From CAIZGX01 sp964430305 (GTDB lineage: Bacteria > Bacteroidota > Bacteroidia > Flavobacteriales_D > Sanyastnellaceae): a stretch of 43,010 bases of DNA. Each line of letters begins with the position of its first letter. Within the stretch, counting starts at the first letter, position 1. This document shows positions 33,158 through 41,431 of the stretch, piece by piece. The notes beneath the pieces are model-generated. The model was not told the origin of the DNA and made no database searches. It saw only the letters and a program-made list of their open reading frames with translations. Both the position numbers and the translations under genes were made by a program. The DNA lies in the NCBI GenBank assembly GCA_964430305.1, contig CAYSEX010000015.1, positions 1 to 43,010 on the forward strand, given 5' to 3'.

Positions 33158-35956
33158 ATGTCAGAAATAAAAGGTCCACAACGCTTAGGAAAAGCAGCTA
33201 CTAACTTGAATGTTAGTAAGGATACCATCATTGAATTCTTGAAGAAGAAGGGTGTTGTCATTGATGATAACCCCATGGCCAAAATAGAAGGTGATGTGTA
33301 TGCCATCCTAGAAGCGGAATTTTCAGGTGACCAAAAGGCAAAAGAAGTTGTTCAGGCTGCCGCATCGAAACTTCGTGAATCTCGGGAATCAATTTCGATT
33401 ACAGATTCGAAGAAGAAAAAGGATGAAGAGGATGAATTGTCGAACATTGACCTGGATCAATTCAAACGCAAAGAGGCGCCTGCAAAACCAAAACCAGAGC
33501 CAAAGGTTGAACCTGTTAAAGCCGAAGTTCCGAAGGAAGAGGAAAAACCTGTGAAGAAAGTAACGAAGAAAAAAGTTACTGAACCCGAATCTGAACCAAA
33601 ACCAGAAGTTCAACCCATTGAGGAAAAGCCCGCAGATAAAGTCTCTGAGGTCAAAGTAGTAGGAAAGATAGATTTAGCATCTCTTGAAAAGCCCAAGCGA
33701 GGAAAGAAGACGGAAAAGAAAGAAGAAGAGTCGAAACCCGAAGTAAGTAAAAAGAGTTCTGCTCCGGATGCAATTGCCCCAGCACCTGTAGATGAAATTG
33801 CTCCAGTACCGGAAGAAAAAGAACTGATTCGTGTAAACGTTGAAAAGCTTTCTGGTCCTAAGGTTATGGGTAAAATAGACTTACCAACACCAGCCGAGAA
33901 AAAGCCTACCGCTCAGCAACAAGCGGCGGATAATAAAGAAAAGCGCAAGCGCAAGCGCATTGCGAAAGTGGATATCACTAAGCAACAAGAAGCCGACAGA
34001 AGAAAAGGAAATAACAACAATAACAACAGACCAGCAACTCCGCAAAAGACTGAAGTTAGTGAAGCAGATATTCAAAAGCAAGTGAGTGAAACTCTTGCTC
34101 GTTTAGGTGGAGGTGGAAAGTCGAAATCATCGAAGAATAGAAGAGAGAAACGTTCGCAAGTGGCTCGTAGAAATGAGCAAGAAATGATGCGAGCAATGGA
34201 GGAAAATACTGTTCTTAAACTAACAGAGTTTGTTACAGTTTCTGAGTTGGCTACGATGATGAATCGTAATCCAACAGAAATTATTGCAGCATGCATGCAG
34301 TTGGGGATTTTTGCCTCTATTAATCAACGCTTAGATGCAGAAACCATTGCAATAGTTGTTGAAGAATTTGGTTATACTGTTCAATTTGTAAGTGCTGAAA
34401 TTTCAGATAGCATTACTGAAGAGATTGACAATGAAGAGGACATGGTATCTCGCCCACCAGTGGTAACTGTTATGGGTCACGTTGACCATGGTAAAACTTC
34501 TTTGCTAGACTTCATTCGTAAAGCGAATGTATTAGCTGGCGAAGCGGGTGGTATTACCCAGCACATTGGTGCATATAGCGTGACCATTCCAAACGGTAAG
34601 AAAATTACATTCTTAGATACTCCCGGTCACGAAGCATTCACTGCTATGCGTGCACGCGGTGCTCAGGTGACTGACTTAGCAATTATTGTAATTGCTGCAG
34701 ATGACAGCGTAATGCCTCAAACAAAAGAAGCCATTTCACACGCTCAAGCGGCTAATGTTCCAATGATTTTCGCTTTCAATAAAATGGATAAGCCAGAGGC
34801 TAATCCCGAACGTTTGCGTGAACAATTATCGCAAATGAACGTGCTTGTTGAAGAATGGGGAGGGAAATTCCAAACGCAAGAAATTGCTGCAAAGAAGGGG
34901 ATGAATATCGACAAGCTTTTAGAAAAGGTGTTGTTGGAAGCAGAAATGTTAGATTTGAAAGCCAACCCGAAAAAACGTGCGGTTGGTACCATCATTGAAT
35001 CTTCATTAGATAAAGGTCGTGGTTATGTTGCAACGCTATTGGTTGAAGCTGGTACCTTGCGTATTGGTGATCCAATTCTTGCCGGTCAGTACAGCGGAAG
35101 AGTTCGTGCCATGTTCAATGAACGTGGAGCGAAAATAGATGAAGCGGGTCCTGCAACACCGGTATCAATACTTGGTTTTGAAGGTGCGCCAAACGCTGGT
35201 GACCGATTCAATGTGTTGGCAGATGAACGTGAAGCAAGAGAAATTGCAACCAAGCGTCAGCAATTACAGCGCGAGCAAAGTGTTCGTACTAAGAAACATT
35301 TGACCATAGAGGAAATTGGAAGACGTATCGCATTGGGAGACTTCAAAGAATTGAACTTAATTGTGAAGGGAGACGTGGATGGCTCGGTAGAAGCATTGGT
35401 AGATTCATTGCAGAAATTGAGTACAGAAAAAGTTCAAGTCTCTATCATTCACAAAGGTGTTGGTCAAATCTCTGAATCAGACGTGTTGCTTGCTAGCGCC
35501 TCTGATGCCATCATTGTTGGTTTCCAAGTGCGTCCAAGCACAAGTGCGAGAAAGATTGCAGAGACTGAAGAAATTCAGATCAAATTATACTCGGTTATCT
35601 ACAAGGCCATTGAAGAAATCAAAGAAGCTATGGAAGGTATGCTGTCTATGAAATTGGAAGAGCAAATTACGGGTACTGCCGAGATTCGTGATGTCTTCAA
35701 AATTTCTAAGGTGGGAACCATTGCCGGATGTTTCATGCTCGATGGAAAAATTCACAGAAACCACCGTGTACGCGTCATCCGTGACGGAATTGTCATCTTT
35801 ACTGGAAACCTCGGTTCATTGAAACGTTTCAAAGACGATGTGAAGGAAGTGGTGAAAGGTTACGAGTGTGGATTGAACATTGATAAATTCAACGACATCA
35901 AAGTGGGCGATTTGGTAGAAGCATTCGAAGAAGTAGAAGTAAAACAAACATTATAA
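33158..35956 (+). CDS. infB: translation initiation factor IF-2
   Basis: 932 residues. IF-2 is the GTPase that delivers initiator tRNA to the ribosome. Residues 1-55 form the IF2-N domain. About 80-340 is a long low-complexity region rich in Lys, Glu and Pro, with two copies of the short motif GKIDL (VVGKIDLASL and VMGKIDLPTP), a KRKRKR run and an Asn run. A second IF2-N-like region (TVSELATMMNRNPTEII) precedes the G domain: GHVDHGKTSLLD (about 443), DTPGHEAFTAMRARG and FNKMDKPEANPERL. Domains II-IV follow to the end. The 81-base gap after nusA carries AAGGA before the ATG. Confidence 0.98.
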   Translation: MSEIKGPQRLGKAATNLNVSKDTIIEFLKKKGVVIDDNPMAKIEGDVYAILEAEFSGDQKAKEVVQAAASKLRESRESISITDSKKKKDEEDELSNIDLDQFKRKEAPAKPKPEPKVEPVKAEVPKEEEKPVKKVTKKKVTEPESEPKPEVQPIEEKPADKVSEVKVVGKIDLASLEKPKRGKKTEKKEEESKPEVSKKSSAPDAIAPAPVDEIAPVPEEKELIRVNVEKLSGPKVMGKIDLPTPAEKKPTAQQQAADNKEKRKRKRIAKVDITKQQEADRRKGNNNNNNRPATPQKTEVSEADIQKQVSETLARLGGGGKSKSSKNRREKRSQVARRNEQEMMRAMEENTVLKLTEFVTVSELATMMNRNPTEIIAACMQLGIFASINQRLDAETIAIVVEEFGYTVQFVSAEISDSITEEIDNEEDMVSRPPVVTVMGHVDHGKTSLLDFIRKANVLAGEAGGITQHIGAYSVTIPNGKKITFLDTPGHEAFTAMRARGAQVTDLAIIVIAADDSVMPQTKEAISHAQAANVPMIFAFNKMDKPEANPERLREQLSQMNVLVEEWGGKFQTQEIAAKKGMNIDKLLEKVLLEAEMLDLKANPKKRAVGTIIESSLDKGRGYVATLLVEAGTLRIGDPILAGQYSGRVRAMFNERGAKIDEAGPATPVSILGFEGAPNAGDRFNVLADEREAREIATKRQQLQREQSVRTKKHLTIEEIGRRIALGDFKELNLIVKGDVDGSVEALVDSLQKLSTEKVQVSIIHKGVGQISESDVLLASASDAIIVGFQVRPSTSARKIAETEEIQIKLYSVIYKAIEEIKEAMEGMLSMKLEEQITGTAEIRDVFKISKVGTIAGCFMLDGKIHRNHRVRVIRDGIVIFTGNLGSLKRFKDDVKEVVKGYECGLNIDKFNDIKVGDLVEAFEEVEVKQTL
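33941..33958 (+). repeat. three tandem copies of aagcgc inside infB
   Basis: Three perfect copies of the hexamer aagcgc encode alternating Lys-Arg in the linker of IF-2. A run of Asn codons lies about 60 bases later. Such short in-frame repeats could vary in copy number between strains. Confidence 0.8.
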
Positions 35957-35960
35957 CAAA

Positions 35961-35983
35961 AGGCCGACGGAAGTCGGCTTTTT
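35961..35983 (+). terminator. intrinsic terminator after infB
   Basis: AGGCCGAC (35961-35968) pairs with GTCGGCTT (35973-35980), eight pairs with one G-U, around a GGAA loop, followed by T to 35983. It is five bases after the infB stop and 14 bases before the pepA start, so it likely ends the rimP-nusA-infB transcript. Confidence 0.8.
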
Positions 35984-35996
35984 AATTCAAATCATT

Positions 35997-37427
35997 ATGG
36001 CAAAAGTTATATCGAAAAAAGCAAAAACTGCAGATGTTGTTCTGCACGTAGTAGCGGCAAAAGATGTGAAGAAAATGGGTCTTTCAAAAGAGAATATGAC
36101 CTATGTTCAATCAGAATTTTTGGCAAAGCGAAATTTCGTTTTGGTTCCTTCAACGCAAGAATTGATTTATGTGCAATGCGCTGATGGAGATTGGAACGCG
36201 AAAGGAAAAGAAGCTGCACGTAAATGGGGAGTTGAAATTCAACAAGCCGTGAATAAATGGAAGAAGAAAACACTTCTCATTGTGAACCATACAGCCAACA
36301 ATGAAATAGCGTATTGTATAGCTGAAGGAGCTGCTCTTAGCAACTACCAATTCTTAAAATATAGAAAAGACAAGAAAGAAAAACAAAACAGCTTTGAATC
36401 TATTTTCGTTCAAAATGAAACAGGTGATGGTCAAGACCTTTCCGAGCTTATGGGCGTGGTTGAGGGAACAGAGTTAGCACGAACACTCATCAATGAACCG
36501 GTTTCTTATTTGAATGCTGTGCAATTTGCTAAAGAAATGCAGCAAGCAGGAAAGCTAGCCGGATTCAAAACGCAAGTATTAAACAAAAAGCAAATTCAAG
36601 CTTTGAAAATGGGTGGTTTATTAGGTGTGAATCAAGGAAGCGTTGATGAGCCTACTTTCACTATCATGGAGTATAAACCGAAGAATGCAAAAAACAAAAA
36701 GCCCGTTGTTCTGGTTGGTAAAGGAGTTGTATTTGATACGGGAGGATTAAGTTTAAAACCTACTCCGGGTTCAATGGATGAAATGAAATGCGATATGGCT
36801 GGTGGTGCTGCTGTTGTTGGTGCCATGACTGCTGTAGCTTCGAATAAATTGCCAGTTTGGGTTGTTGGTTTGGTTCCTGCAACTGACAATAGACCAGGCG
36901 GTGATGCTTTAGCTCCCCAAGATATTATTACCATATCAGATGGAACCACAGTAGAAGTCTTGAATACAGATGCAGAGGGAAGGTTAATTTTGGCCGATGC
37001 TCTTGTGTATGCCAAGAAGTATAATCCAGAATTGGTCATTGATTTAGCCACTTTAACCGGTGCCGCTATTCGCGCTATTGGAACCTATGCAAGCGCAGTT
37101 ATGGCAAACGCAAATCAAGAAGTAGTAGATAAATTATTGAATAGTGGAATGGATGTTTGGGAACGCATGATTCAGTTTCCAATGTGGGATGAATACGGTG
37201 AGGAAATGAAAAGCGATATTGCCGATTTGAAAAATTTAGGAGGTGCTTTCGCAGGTCAAATATCAGCTGCAAAATTTTTAGAGCATTTCACCAACTACCC
37301 TTGGATACACATTGATATTGCTGGTCCGGCCTATCAGAACGCAGCTCAGGCATATAGAACTAAAGGTGGGGTAGGTGTTGGCGTAAGATCGCTGTATCAC
37401 TTCATAAAAAATACATACGCAAAATAA
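35997..37427 (+). CDS. pepA: M17 leucyl aminopeptidase
   Basis: 476 residues. A cytoplasmic hexameric dizinc aminopeptidase that removes N-terminal residues from peptides. The C-terminal catalytic domain is classic: VLVGKGVVFDTGGLSLKP, DEMKCDMAGGAAVVGAM, then NTDAEGRLILADALVYA (the family signature, about residues 321-337) and LATLTGAAIRAIG. Metal ligands Lys, Asp and Glu lie in these motifs. The N-terminal domain (1-160) is less conserved and is short compared with E. coli PepA. Some M17 proteins also bind DNA or act in glutathione turnover; nothing here says so. It is preceded by the infB terminator and followed by pdxA after 24 bases. Confidence 0.95.
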   Translation: MAKVISKKAKTADVVLHVVAAKDVKKMGLSKENMTYVQSEFLAKRNFVLVPSTQELIYVQCADGDWNAKGKEAARKWGVEIQQAVNKWKKKTLLIVNHTANNEIAYCIAEGAALSNYQFLKYRKDKKEKQNSFESIFVQNETGDGQDLSELMGVVEGTELARTLINEPVSYLNAVQFAKEMQQAGKLAGFKTQVLNKKQIQALKMGGLLGVNQGSVDEPTFTIMEYKPKNAKNKKPVVLVGKGVVFDTGGLSLKPTPGSMDEMKCDMAGGAAVVGAMTAVASNKLPVWVVGLVPATDNRPGGDALAPQDIITISDGTTVEVLNTDAEGRLILADALVYAKKYNPELVIDLATLTGAAIRAIGTYASAVMANANQEVVDKLLNSGMDVWERMIQFPMWDEYGEEMKSDIADLKNLGGAFAGQISAAKFLEHFTNYPWIHIDIAGPAYQNAAQAYRTKGGVGVGVRSLYHFIKNTYAK

Positions 37428-37443
37428 CCGAATAAACATTCGG
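37428..37443 (+). other. small perfect inverted repeat between pepA and pdxA
   Basis: CCGAAT and ATTCGG flank a four-base loop AAAC, starting at the base after the pepA stop. A GGAAGGAA ribosome-binding-type sequence and the pdxA ATG follow. No T run follows, so it is not an obvious terminator; it may be a small RNA hairpin or chance. Confidence 0.4.
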
Positions 37444-37451
37444 GAAGGAAT

Positions 37452-38519
37452 ATGGAAAAAGTGAAAATTGGAATTACTTGTGGTGATGTAAACGGCATAG
37501 GTTTAGAGACCATTATGCGCGTTTTTGCTGATTCGCGAATGCTCGAACATGCAACACCTATCATTTACGCCCATGCTGAAGTAATTAAGCAAACCAAACG
37601 TTTGGGCGGATTGGAAGAATTTCAATACCAGAATATTCAGCATGCTGGTGAGGCACAGGTGAAAAAAATAAACCTCGTGAATTGTTGGAAGGAATTCAAA
37701 GGGTCAATTGAATGGGGAAAAGCAAACGCCATTGGCGGAGAGATGGCTAGAAGAAGTTTGGAAATGGCTGCTCAGGATTTGGCAAACACAAAGATTGACG
37801 TTTTGGTTACTGCACCGTTCAATAAGGACAACGTGCAGAACGAAAATTTTAAATTTCCAGGACACACCGAATATTTGGCGAAACTAGCGGGGACAGAAGA
37901 GGTACTGATGTTTTTGGTTAGCCAACATCTGAAAATTGGAATTGTAACGGGTCACTTACCATTGAAAGATGTCTCACAGCATATTACAAAAGATCGCATT
38001 CATTCCAAGTTGAAATTGATGCATGACTCGCTTCTGCGTGATTTTGGGGTTCACAGCCCGAAGATTGCAGTGCTAGGACTTAATCCACATGCTGGCGATA
38101 ATGGGTTGATTGGAGTTGAGGAGAAGGAAATAATTACTCCGTCAATTCGTGAATGTGCTGAAAAGGGAATGATGGTTTTTGGACCATTCGGAGCCGATGG
38201 GTTTTTTGGTTCAGGCGCCTATAAAAATTTCGATGCAGTATTGGCCATGTATCATGATCAAGGCTTGGCACCTTTTAAAGCATTGGCTTTTGATGAAGGG
38301 GTGAACTACACCGCAGGTCTTCCTGTAGTTAGAACCTCTCCAGACCATGGTGTGGGTTATGATATAGCTGGAAAAGGAATAGCCGACGAAGCAAGTATGC
38401 GTGCAGCTATTTTTACAGCGGTAGATATATTTATGAAAAGAGCCGAATTCAAATCATATGCAAATTCACCGCTGCGTAAACAAGACATACGTGACGGAAA
38501 GGATGACCGCAAGGAATGA
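37452..38519 (+). CDS. pdxA: 4-hydroxythreonine-4-phosphate dehydrogenase
   Basis: 355 residues. PdxA oxidises 4-phosphohydroxy-L-threonine in the DXP-dependent pathway to pyridoxal phosphate. Recognisable parts: ITCGDVNGIGLETIMR at the N-terminus, VLVTAPFNKDNVQ, FKFPGHTEYLAKLAGTEEV with a metal-binding His, LGLNPHAGDNGLIGVEE and AMYHDQGLAPFKALAFDEG with the other metal ligands, then RTSPDHGVGYDIAGKG. Length is normal. Its stop codon overlaps the rlmH start as ATGA. A product of the pathway, pyridoxal phosphate, is the cofactor of the aminotransferase encoded two genes downstream, but that link is probably incidental. Confidence 0.97.
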   Translation: MEKVKIGITCGDVNGIGLETIMRVFADSRMLEHATPIIYAHAEVIKQTKRLGGLEEFQYQNIQHAGEAQVKKINLVNCWKEFKGSIEWGKANAIGGEMARRSLEMAAQDLANTKIDVLVTAPFNKDNVQNENFKFPGHTEYLAKLAGTEEVLMFLVSQHLKIGIVTGHLPLKDVSQHITKDRIHSKLKLMHDSLLRDFGVHSPKIAVLGLNPHAGDNGLIGVEEKEIITPSIRECAEKGMMVFGPFGADGFFGSGAYKNFDAVLAMYHDQGLAPFKALAFDEGVNYTAGLPVVRTSPDHGVGYDIAGKGIADEASMRAAIFTAVDIFMKRAEFKSYANSPLRKQDIRDGKDDRKE

Positions 38520-38986
38520 AAATAAGAGTTTTTGTCATTGGTCAAACGCAGGAGTCGTACGTTAAAGTAGGAATTCAAAAATATCTGAGTCGACTCCCTC
38601 ACTATTGCACCTTTGAATACACAGAGTTGAAAGATGCTTCAGGTAGGGGTGTTCAGCCTGATCAACAAAAACAAAGAGAAGGTGAAACCATACTTAAAGT
38701 AGTGAAACCAGAAGAGGCCCTCTGTTTGCTCGATGAAAAGGGGCTTTCCCTTACCTCAGTGAATTTCGCGAAGCATATTGAAAAAAAACAGAATGCCGGG
38801 GTGAAGTCGTGGGTATTGGTCATTGGTGGAGCACACGGTTTTTCGAAAGAAGTTTATGCACGAGCGAATGAACAAATACGACTATCCGACATGACTTACC
38901 CCCATGATTTGGTTCGCATAGTTCTACTTGAACAAGTATACAGGGCCTTTACCATTATTCGAGGTGAGGGATACCATCATATCTGA
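38516..38986 (+). CDS. rlmH: 23S rRNA (pseudouridine1915-N3)-methyltransferase RlmH
   Basis: 156 residues, full length. RlmH is a SPOUT-fold methyltransferase acting on assembled 70S ribosomes at position 1915 of 23S rRNA. Family marks: LDEKGLSLTSVNFAKHI, the SAM-knot sequence LVIGGAHGFSKEVYA (about residues 101-115), LSDMTYPHDLVRIVLLEQVY and the C-terminal GEGYHHI. It overlaps pdxA by four bases. The region after it is 39 bases with a promoter-like element for the next gene. Confidence 0.97.
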   Translation: MKIRVFVIGQTQESYVKVGIQKYLSRLPHYCTFEYTELKDASGRGVQPDQQKQREGETILKVVKPEEALCLLDEKGLSLTSVNFAKHIEKKQNAGVKSWVLVIGGAHGFSKEVYARANEQIRLSDMTYPHDLVRIVLLEQVYRAFTIIRGEGYHHI

Positions 38987-38994
38987 AAAAAGGC

Positions 38995-39002
38995 TATTTT
39001 TG
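38995..39002 (+). promoter_or_regulatory. candidate -7 element TATTTTTG for the aminotransferase gene
   Basis: TATTTTTG, a full TAnnTTTG match, ends 23 bases before the aminotransferase ATG. It starts eight bases after the rlmH stop. No clear -33 element. Confidence 0.35.
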
Positions 39003-39025
39003 CACCACCTAAAAAAACAAATTCA

Positions 39026-40312
39026 ATGAGCGCTACGCTAGAGCAGGAGAAGACCATGCGCGTTTCGAACATGGCAGAAAATTTAATTGGTTCTGAAATC
39101 ATTAAACTTGGTGGTGAAATTAGAGATCGAATTCTTCAAGGTGAACACATCTATAACTTCACCATTGGTGATTTCAATCCGAAAATATTCCCCATACCTG
39201 CAGAACTAAAAGCCGATATTCTTGAAGCATACGAAAATGATTTAACGAATTATCCAGTGGCTAATGGTGCTGTTGAATTGCGCAAGGCAGTGGTGAAGTT
39301 GTTGAAAGAAAAGCAGGGCTTAGAATATGACCCTGAAGAAATTCTTGTTGCTGGAGGTGCACGACCAATTATCTATGCTATTTTTCAGGCCATAGTTGAT
39401 CCAGGAGATAAGGTGTTGTTTCCAGTTCCCTCTTGGAATAACAATCACTACACACATTTATCACATGCCAATCAAGTCTTCGTGGAAACATTACCCGAAG
39501 AAAATTTTATGCCCAATGCAGATGTGCTTCGTGAACATGTGAAAGGTGCAAGTCTACTTGCATTGTGCTCCCCTCTGAATCCAACAGGAACTGTTTTCTC
39601 GAAAGAACAGTTAGAAAGTATTTGTGATTTGGTGTTGGAGGAAAACGCCTCACGTGGAGAAAATGAAAAGCCACTTTATGTGATGTATGATCAAATTTAT
39701 TCGTTGTTGACCTTCGGAGATACGCAACATTTTGATCCAGTAAGTCTTCGACCAGAAATGCGGAAATACACGGTTTATGTAGATGGTATTTCCAAGTCGC
39801 TTGCTGCAACCGGAGTTCGGGTTGGATGGGGATTCGGCCCTGCTTTTATCATAGATAAAATGAAAAGTATTTTGGGGCACGTTGGAGCTTGGGCGCCGCG
39901 TCCAGAGCAAATGGCATCTGGAAAGTACTTAGACAATATTGCGCAGGTAGATGCTTATTTATCTTGGATTAAAGAAGAACTTCAAACGCGTTTGAATGGT
40001 TTCTACCAAGGAATAACAAGATTGAAAGATGCTGGTTATCCGGTTCAGGCAATTCCACCTGCTGCAGCCATTTATCTTACCGTGCAGTTCAATCTCATTG
40101 GGAAGAGAATGACCAACGGTGATGTACTTCAAACCACGGGCGATGTAACGGCTTATTTGTTGAACGAAGCTAAAGTTGCATTGGTCCCCTTTCGAGCTTT
40201 TGGGGCATCAGATGATTCTACATGGTACAGATTAAGCGTTGGAACTGCATCAACCTCAGATGTAGAAGCCTCAATCCTTGCCATTGAAACGGCAATGTCG
40301 AAATTGGCTTAA
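39026..40312 (+). CDS. class I/II PLP-dependent aminotransferase
   Basis: 428 residues, cytoplasmic. Fold-type I aminotransferase related to aspartate aminotransferases. The PLP lysine is in VDGISKSLAATGVRVGWGF (about residue 258); LCSPLNPTGTVFSKEQL holds the conserved Asn, YVMYDQIYSLL the Asp-x-x-Tyr pair, and the C-terminal WYRLSVGTA the substrate-carboxylate Arg. The amino-acid substrate cannot be fixed from sequence. Aspartate or aromatic amino acids are both possible; if aromatic, it could feed 4-hydroxyphenylpyruvate to Hpd, but the genes are 36 kb apart. It converges on the DUF4286 gene with a four-base TTAA overlap. Confidence 0.92.
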   Translation: MSATLEQEKTMRVSNMAENLIGSEIIKLGGEIRDRILQGEHIYNFTIGDFNPKIFPIPAELKADILEAYENDLTNYPVANGAVELRKAVVKLLKEKQGLEYDPEEILVAGGARPIIYAIFQAIVDPGDKVLFPVPSWNNNHYTHLSHANQVFVETLPEENFMPNADVLREHVKGASLLALCSPLNPTGTVFSKEQLESICDLVLEENASRGENEKPLYVMYDQIYSLLTFGDTQHFDPVSLRPEMRKYTVYVDGISKSLAATGVRVGWGFGPAFIIDKMKSILGHVGAWAPRPEQMASGKYLDNIAQVDAYLSWIKEELQTRLNGFYQGITRLKDAGYPVQAIPPAAAIYLTVQFNLIGKRMTNGDVLQTTGDVTAYLLNEAKVALVPFRAFGASDDSTWYRLSVGTASTSDVEASILAIETAMSKLA

Positions 40313-40629
40313 CATTTAGTTTCGTTCAGAACCTCTAATATGGTTCGAAACGCCACAGCTTTGTTTCCATATCGAGCAATATGTTCTGCTTGAAGTCGAG
40401 GGGCATGCTCCAAAAAGTATTGATCTAGCATAGCCCGATTTGCTAAAACATATTGAATGGCGTAGGTCATTCCGTTTTCTTCATGACCATGAACACGCAA
40501 AATGCGATTCGAAAGAAATAGTCCAGTGGATAATACATCTGGAATATGAACTTCACGCATCCAGGTTAACCATTCTGTATGCACATTCGGATCTACACTT
40601 ACCGTGACATTGTATATGACTTGATTCAT
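40309..40629 (-). CDS. DUF4286 family protein
   Basis: 106 residues from the ATG at 40629 (MNQVIYNVTVSVDPNVH). A longer frame reaches 40737 but would overlap the divergent gene, and the extra residues do not fit the family. DUF4286 proteins are small, soluble and widespread in Bacteroidota; their fold resembles ferredoxin-like dimeric alpha-beta barrels. Conserved features are EWLTWMREVHIPDVLSTG, YAIQYVLANRAMLDQY and APRLQAEHIARYGNKAVAF. Function unknown. It is alone on its strand, divergent from the cytochrome b-like gene. Confidence 0.85.
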   Translation of the reverse strand: MNQVIYNVTVSVDPNVHTEWLTWMREVHIPDVLSTGLFLSNRILRVHGHEENGMTYAIQYVLANRAMLDQYFLEHAPRLQAEHIARYGNKAVAFRTILEVLNETKC

Positions 40630-40676
40630 TTTGAAAATGTGAGTAGCAAAGATGAGGTGTTTTTCAATTTCCGAAT

Positions 40677-40684
40677 TAGATTTG
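40677..40684 (+). promoter_or_regulatory. candidate -7 element TAGATTTG for the cytochrome b-like/cytochrome c/hflX run
   Basis: TAGATTTG fully matches TAnnTTTG and ends 13 bases before the ATG at 40698. No standard -33 TTTG is visible. It lies in the 68-base divergent region with DUF4286. Confidence 0.35.
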
Positions 40685-40697
40685 AAAAAAATTAAAA

Positions 40698-41129
40698 ATG
40701 AAAACTGGTCTTTTGCATTTACATGGTCTCTTACCATGGTTGTTGTTGTCTTTACCTGTTCTTGCCATTGTTATTTCTTTGGTGAAGGAGAAAAATGAAG
40801 AGGTGAAAGGAAAACCCCATAAGTTGGTTTTATTCACTTTGATCTTCTCTCACATTCAATTGCTAGTTGGTATTGCTTTATGGGTGATGGCATGGATGAA
40901 TAAAGATGCAACTGTAAATGTTATGAAGGACAGTGTAGCTAGAAAGAATTTTATTGAGCATCCCATAACCATGATTCTGGCTGTTGTCTTTATTACCATC
41001 GGTTATTCGAAAGCGAAACGTGCTACCAACGGAAGAAAAAGAGCGAAACTTATTGCCATTTTCTTTGGGTTGGGTGTGGTATGTATGTTAGCAATGAACC
41101 ATTGGGATAAAATGGCTTTTCTAAAATGA
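40698..41129 (+). CDS. small four-helix membrane protein, cytochrome b-like
   Basis: 143 residues with four membrane segments, near 8-28, 44-66, 88-104 and 118-135. It resembles a small bacteroidotal family usually labelled cytochrome B: His residues occur in GLLHLHGLLPW, FSHIQLLVG and FIEHPITMIL, positions suited to haem b ligation, though haem binding is inferred only. It overlaps the next gene, a lipoprotein cytochrome c, by four bases (ATGA), so the two may exchange electrons. Loops are Lys-rich on the cytoplasmic side (KAKRATNGRKRAK). Role otherwise unknown. Confidence 0.75.
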   Translation: MKTGLLHLHGLLPWLLLSLPVLAIVISLVKEKNEEVKGKPHKLVLFTLIFSHIQLLVGIALWVMAWMNKDATVNVMKDSVARKNFIEHPITMILAVVFITIGYSKAKRATNGRKRAKLIAIFFGLGVVCMLAMNHWDKMAFLK

Positions 41130-41431
41130 GAAGTGTCATATTTCTTTTCATCGCTTTGCTTGCTGTATCGTGTTCTGAAACCAATGAGCAAAAAGCAGTG
41201 GCCATTAATCCACAAGAATTGTATTCGAAGAAATGCGCATCTTGTCACGGTGAACAGGGCGATTTGACCATGGGTGGAGCAAAAAAAATCAAGGAAACGC
41301 AACTGACCAAGGAACAAATTGCATTACAGATTTCAGAGGGTAAGGGTAGTATGCCTCGCTTCGGAGACAGACTTTCTAAGGAAGAGATTGATGCGTTAAG
41401 CGTCTACTGTTTGAAATTGGCCGGCAAGTAA
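41126..41431 (+). CDS. small cytochrome c lipoprotein
   Basis: 101 residues. A lipoprotein signal ends LLAVSCSE, with Cys at about residue 16, so the mature protein is anchored to a membrane and exposed to the periplasm. The haem site is CASCHGEQGDLTMGG (about 37-51), and a Met axial ligand is likely in GSMPRFGDRLSKEE. It is a compact class I cytochrome c, similar to single-domain cytochromes that shuttle electrons to oxidases. It is coupled to the preceding four-helix membrane protein and directly abuts hflX. Confidence 0.9.
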   Translation: MRSVIFLFIALLAVSCSETNEQKAVAINPQELYSKKCASCHGEQGDLTMGGAKKIKETQLTKEQIALQISEGKGSMPRFGDRLSKEEIDALSVYCLKLAGK

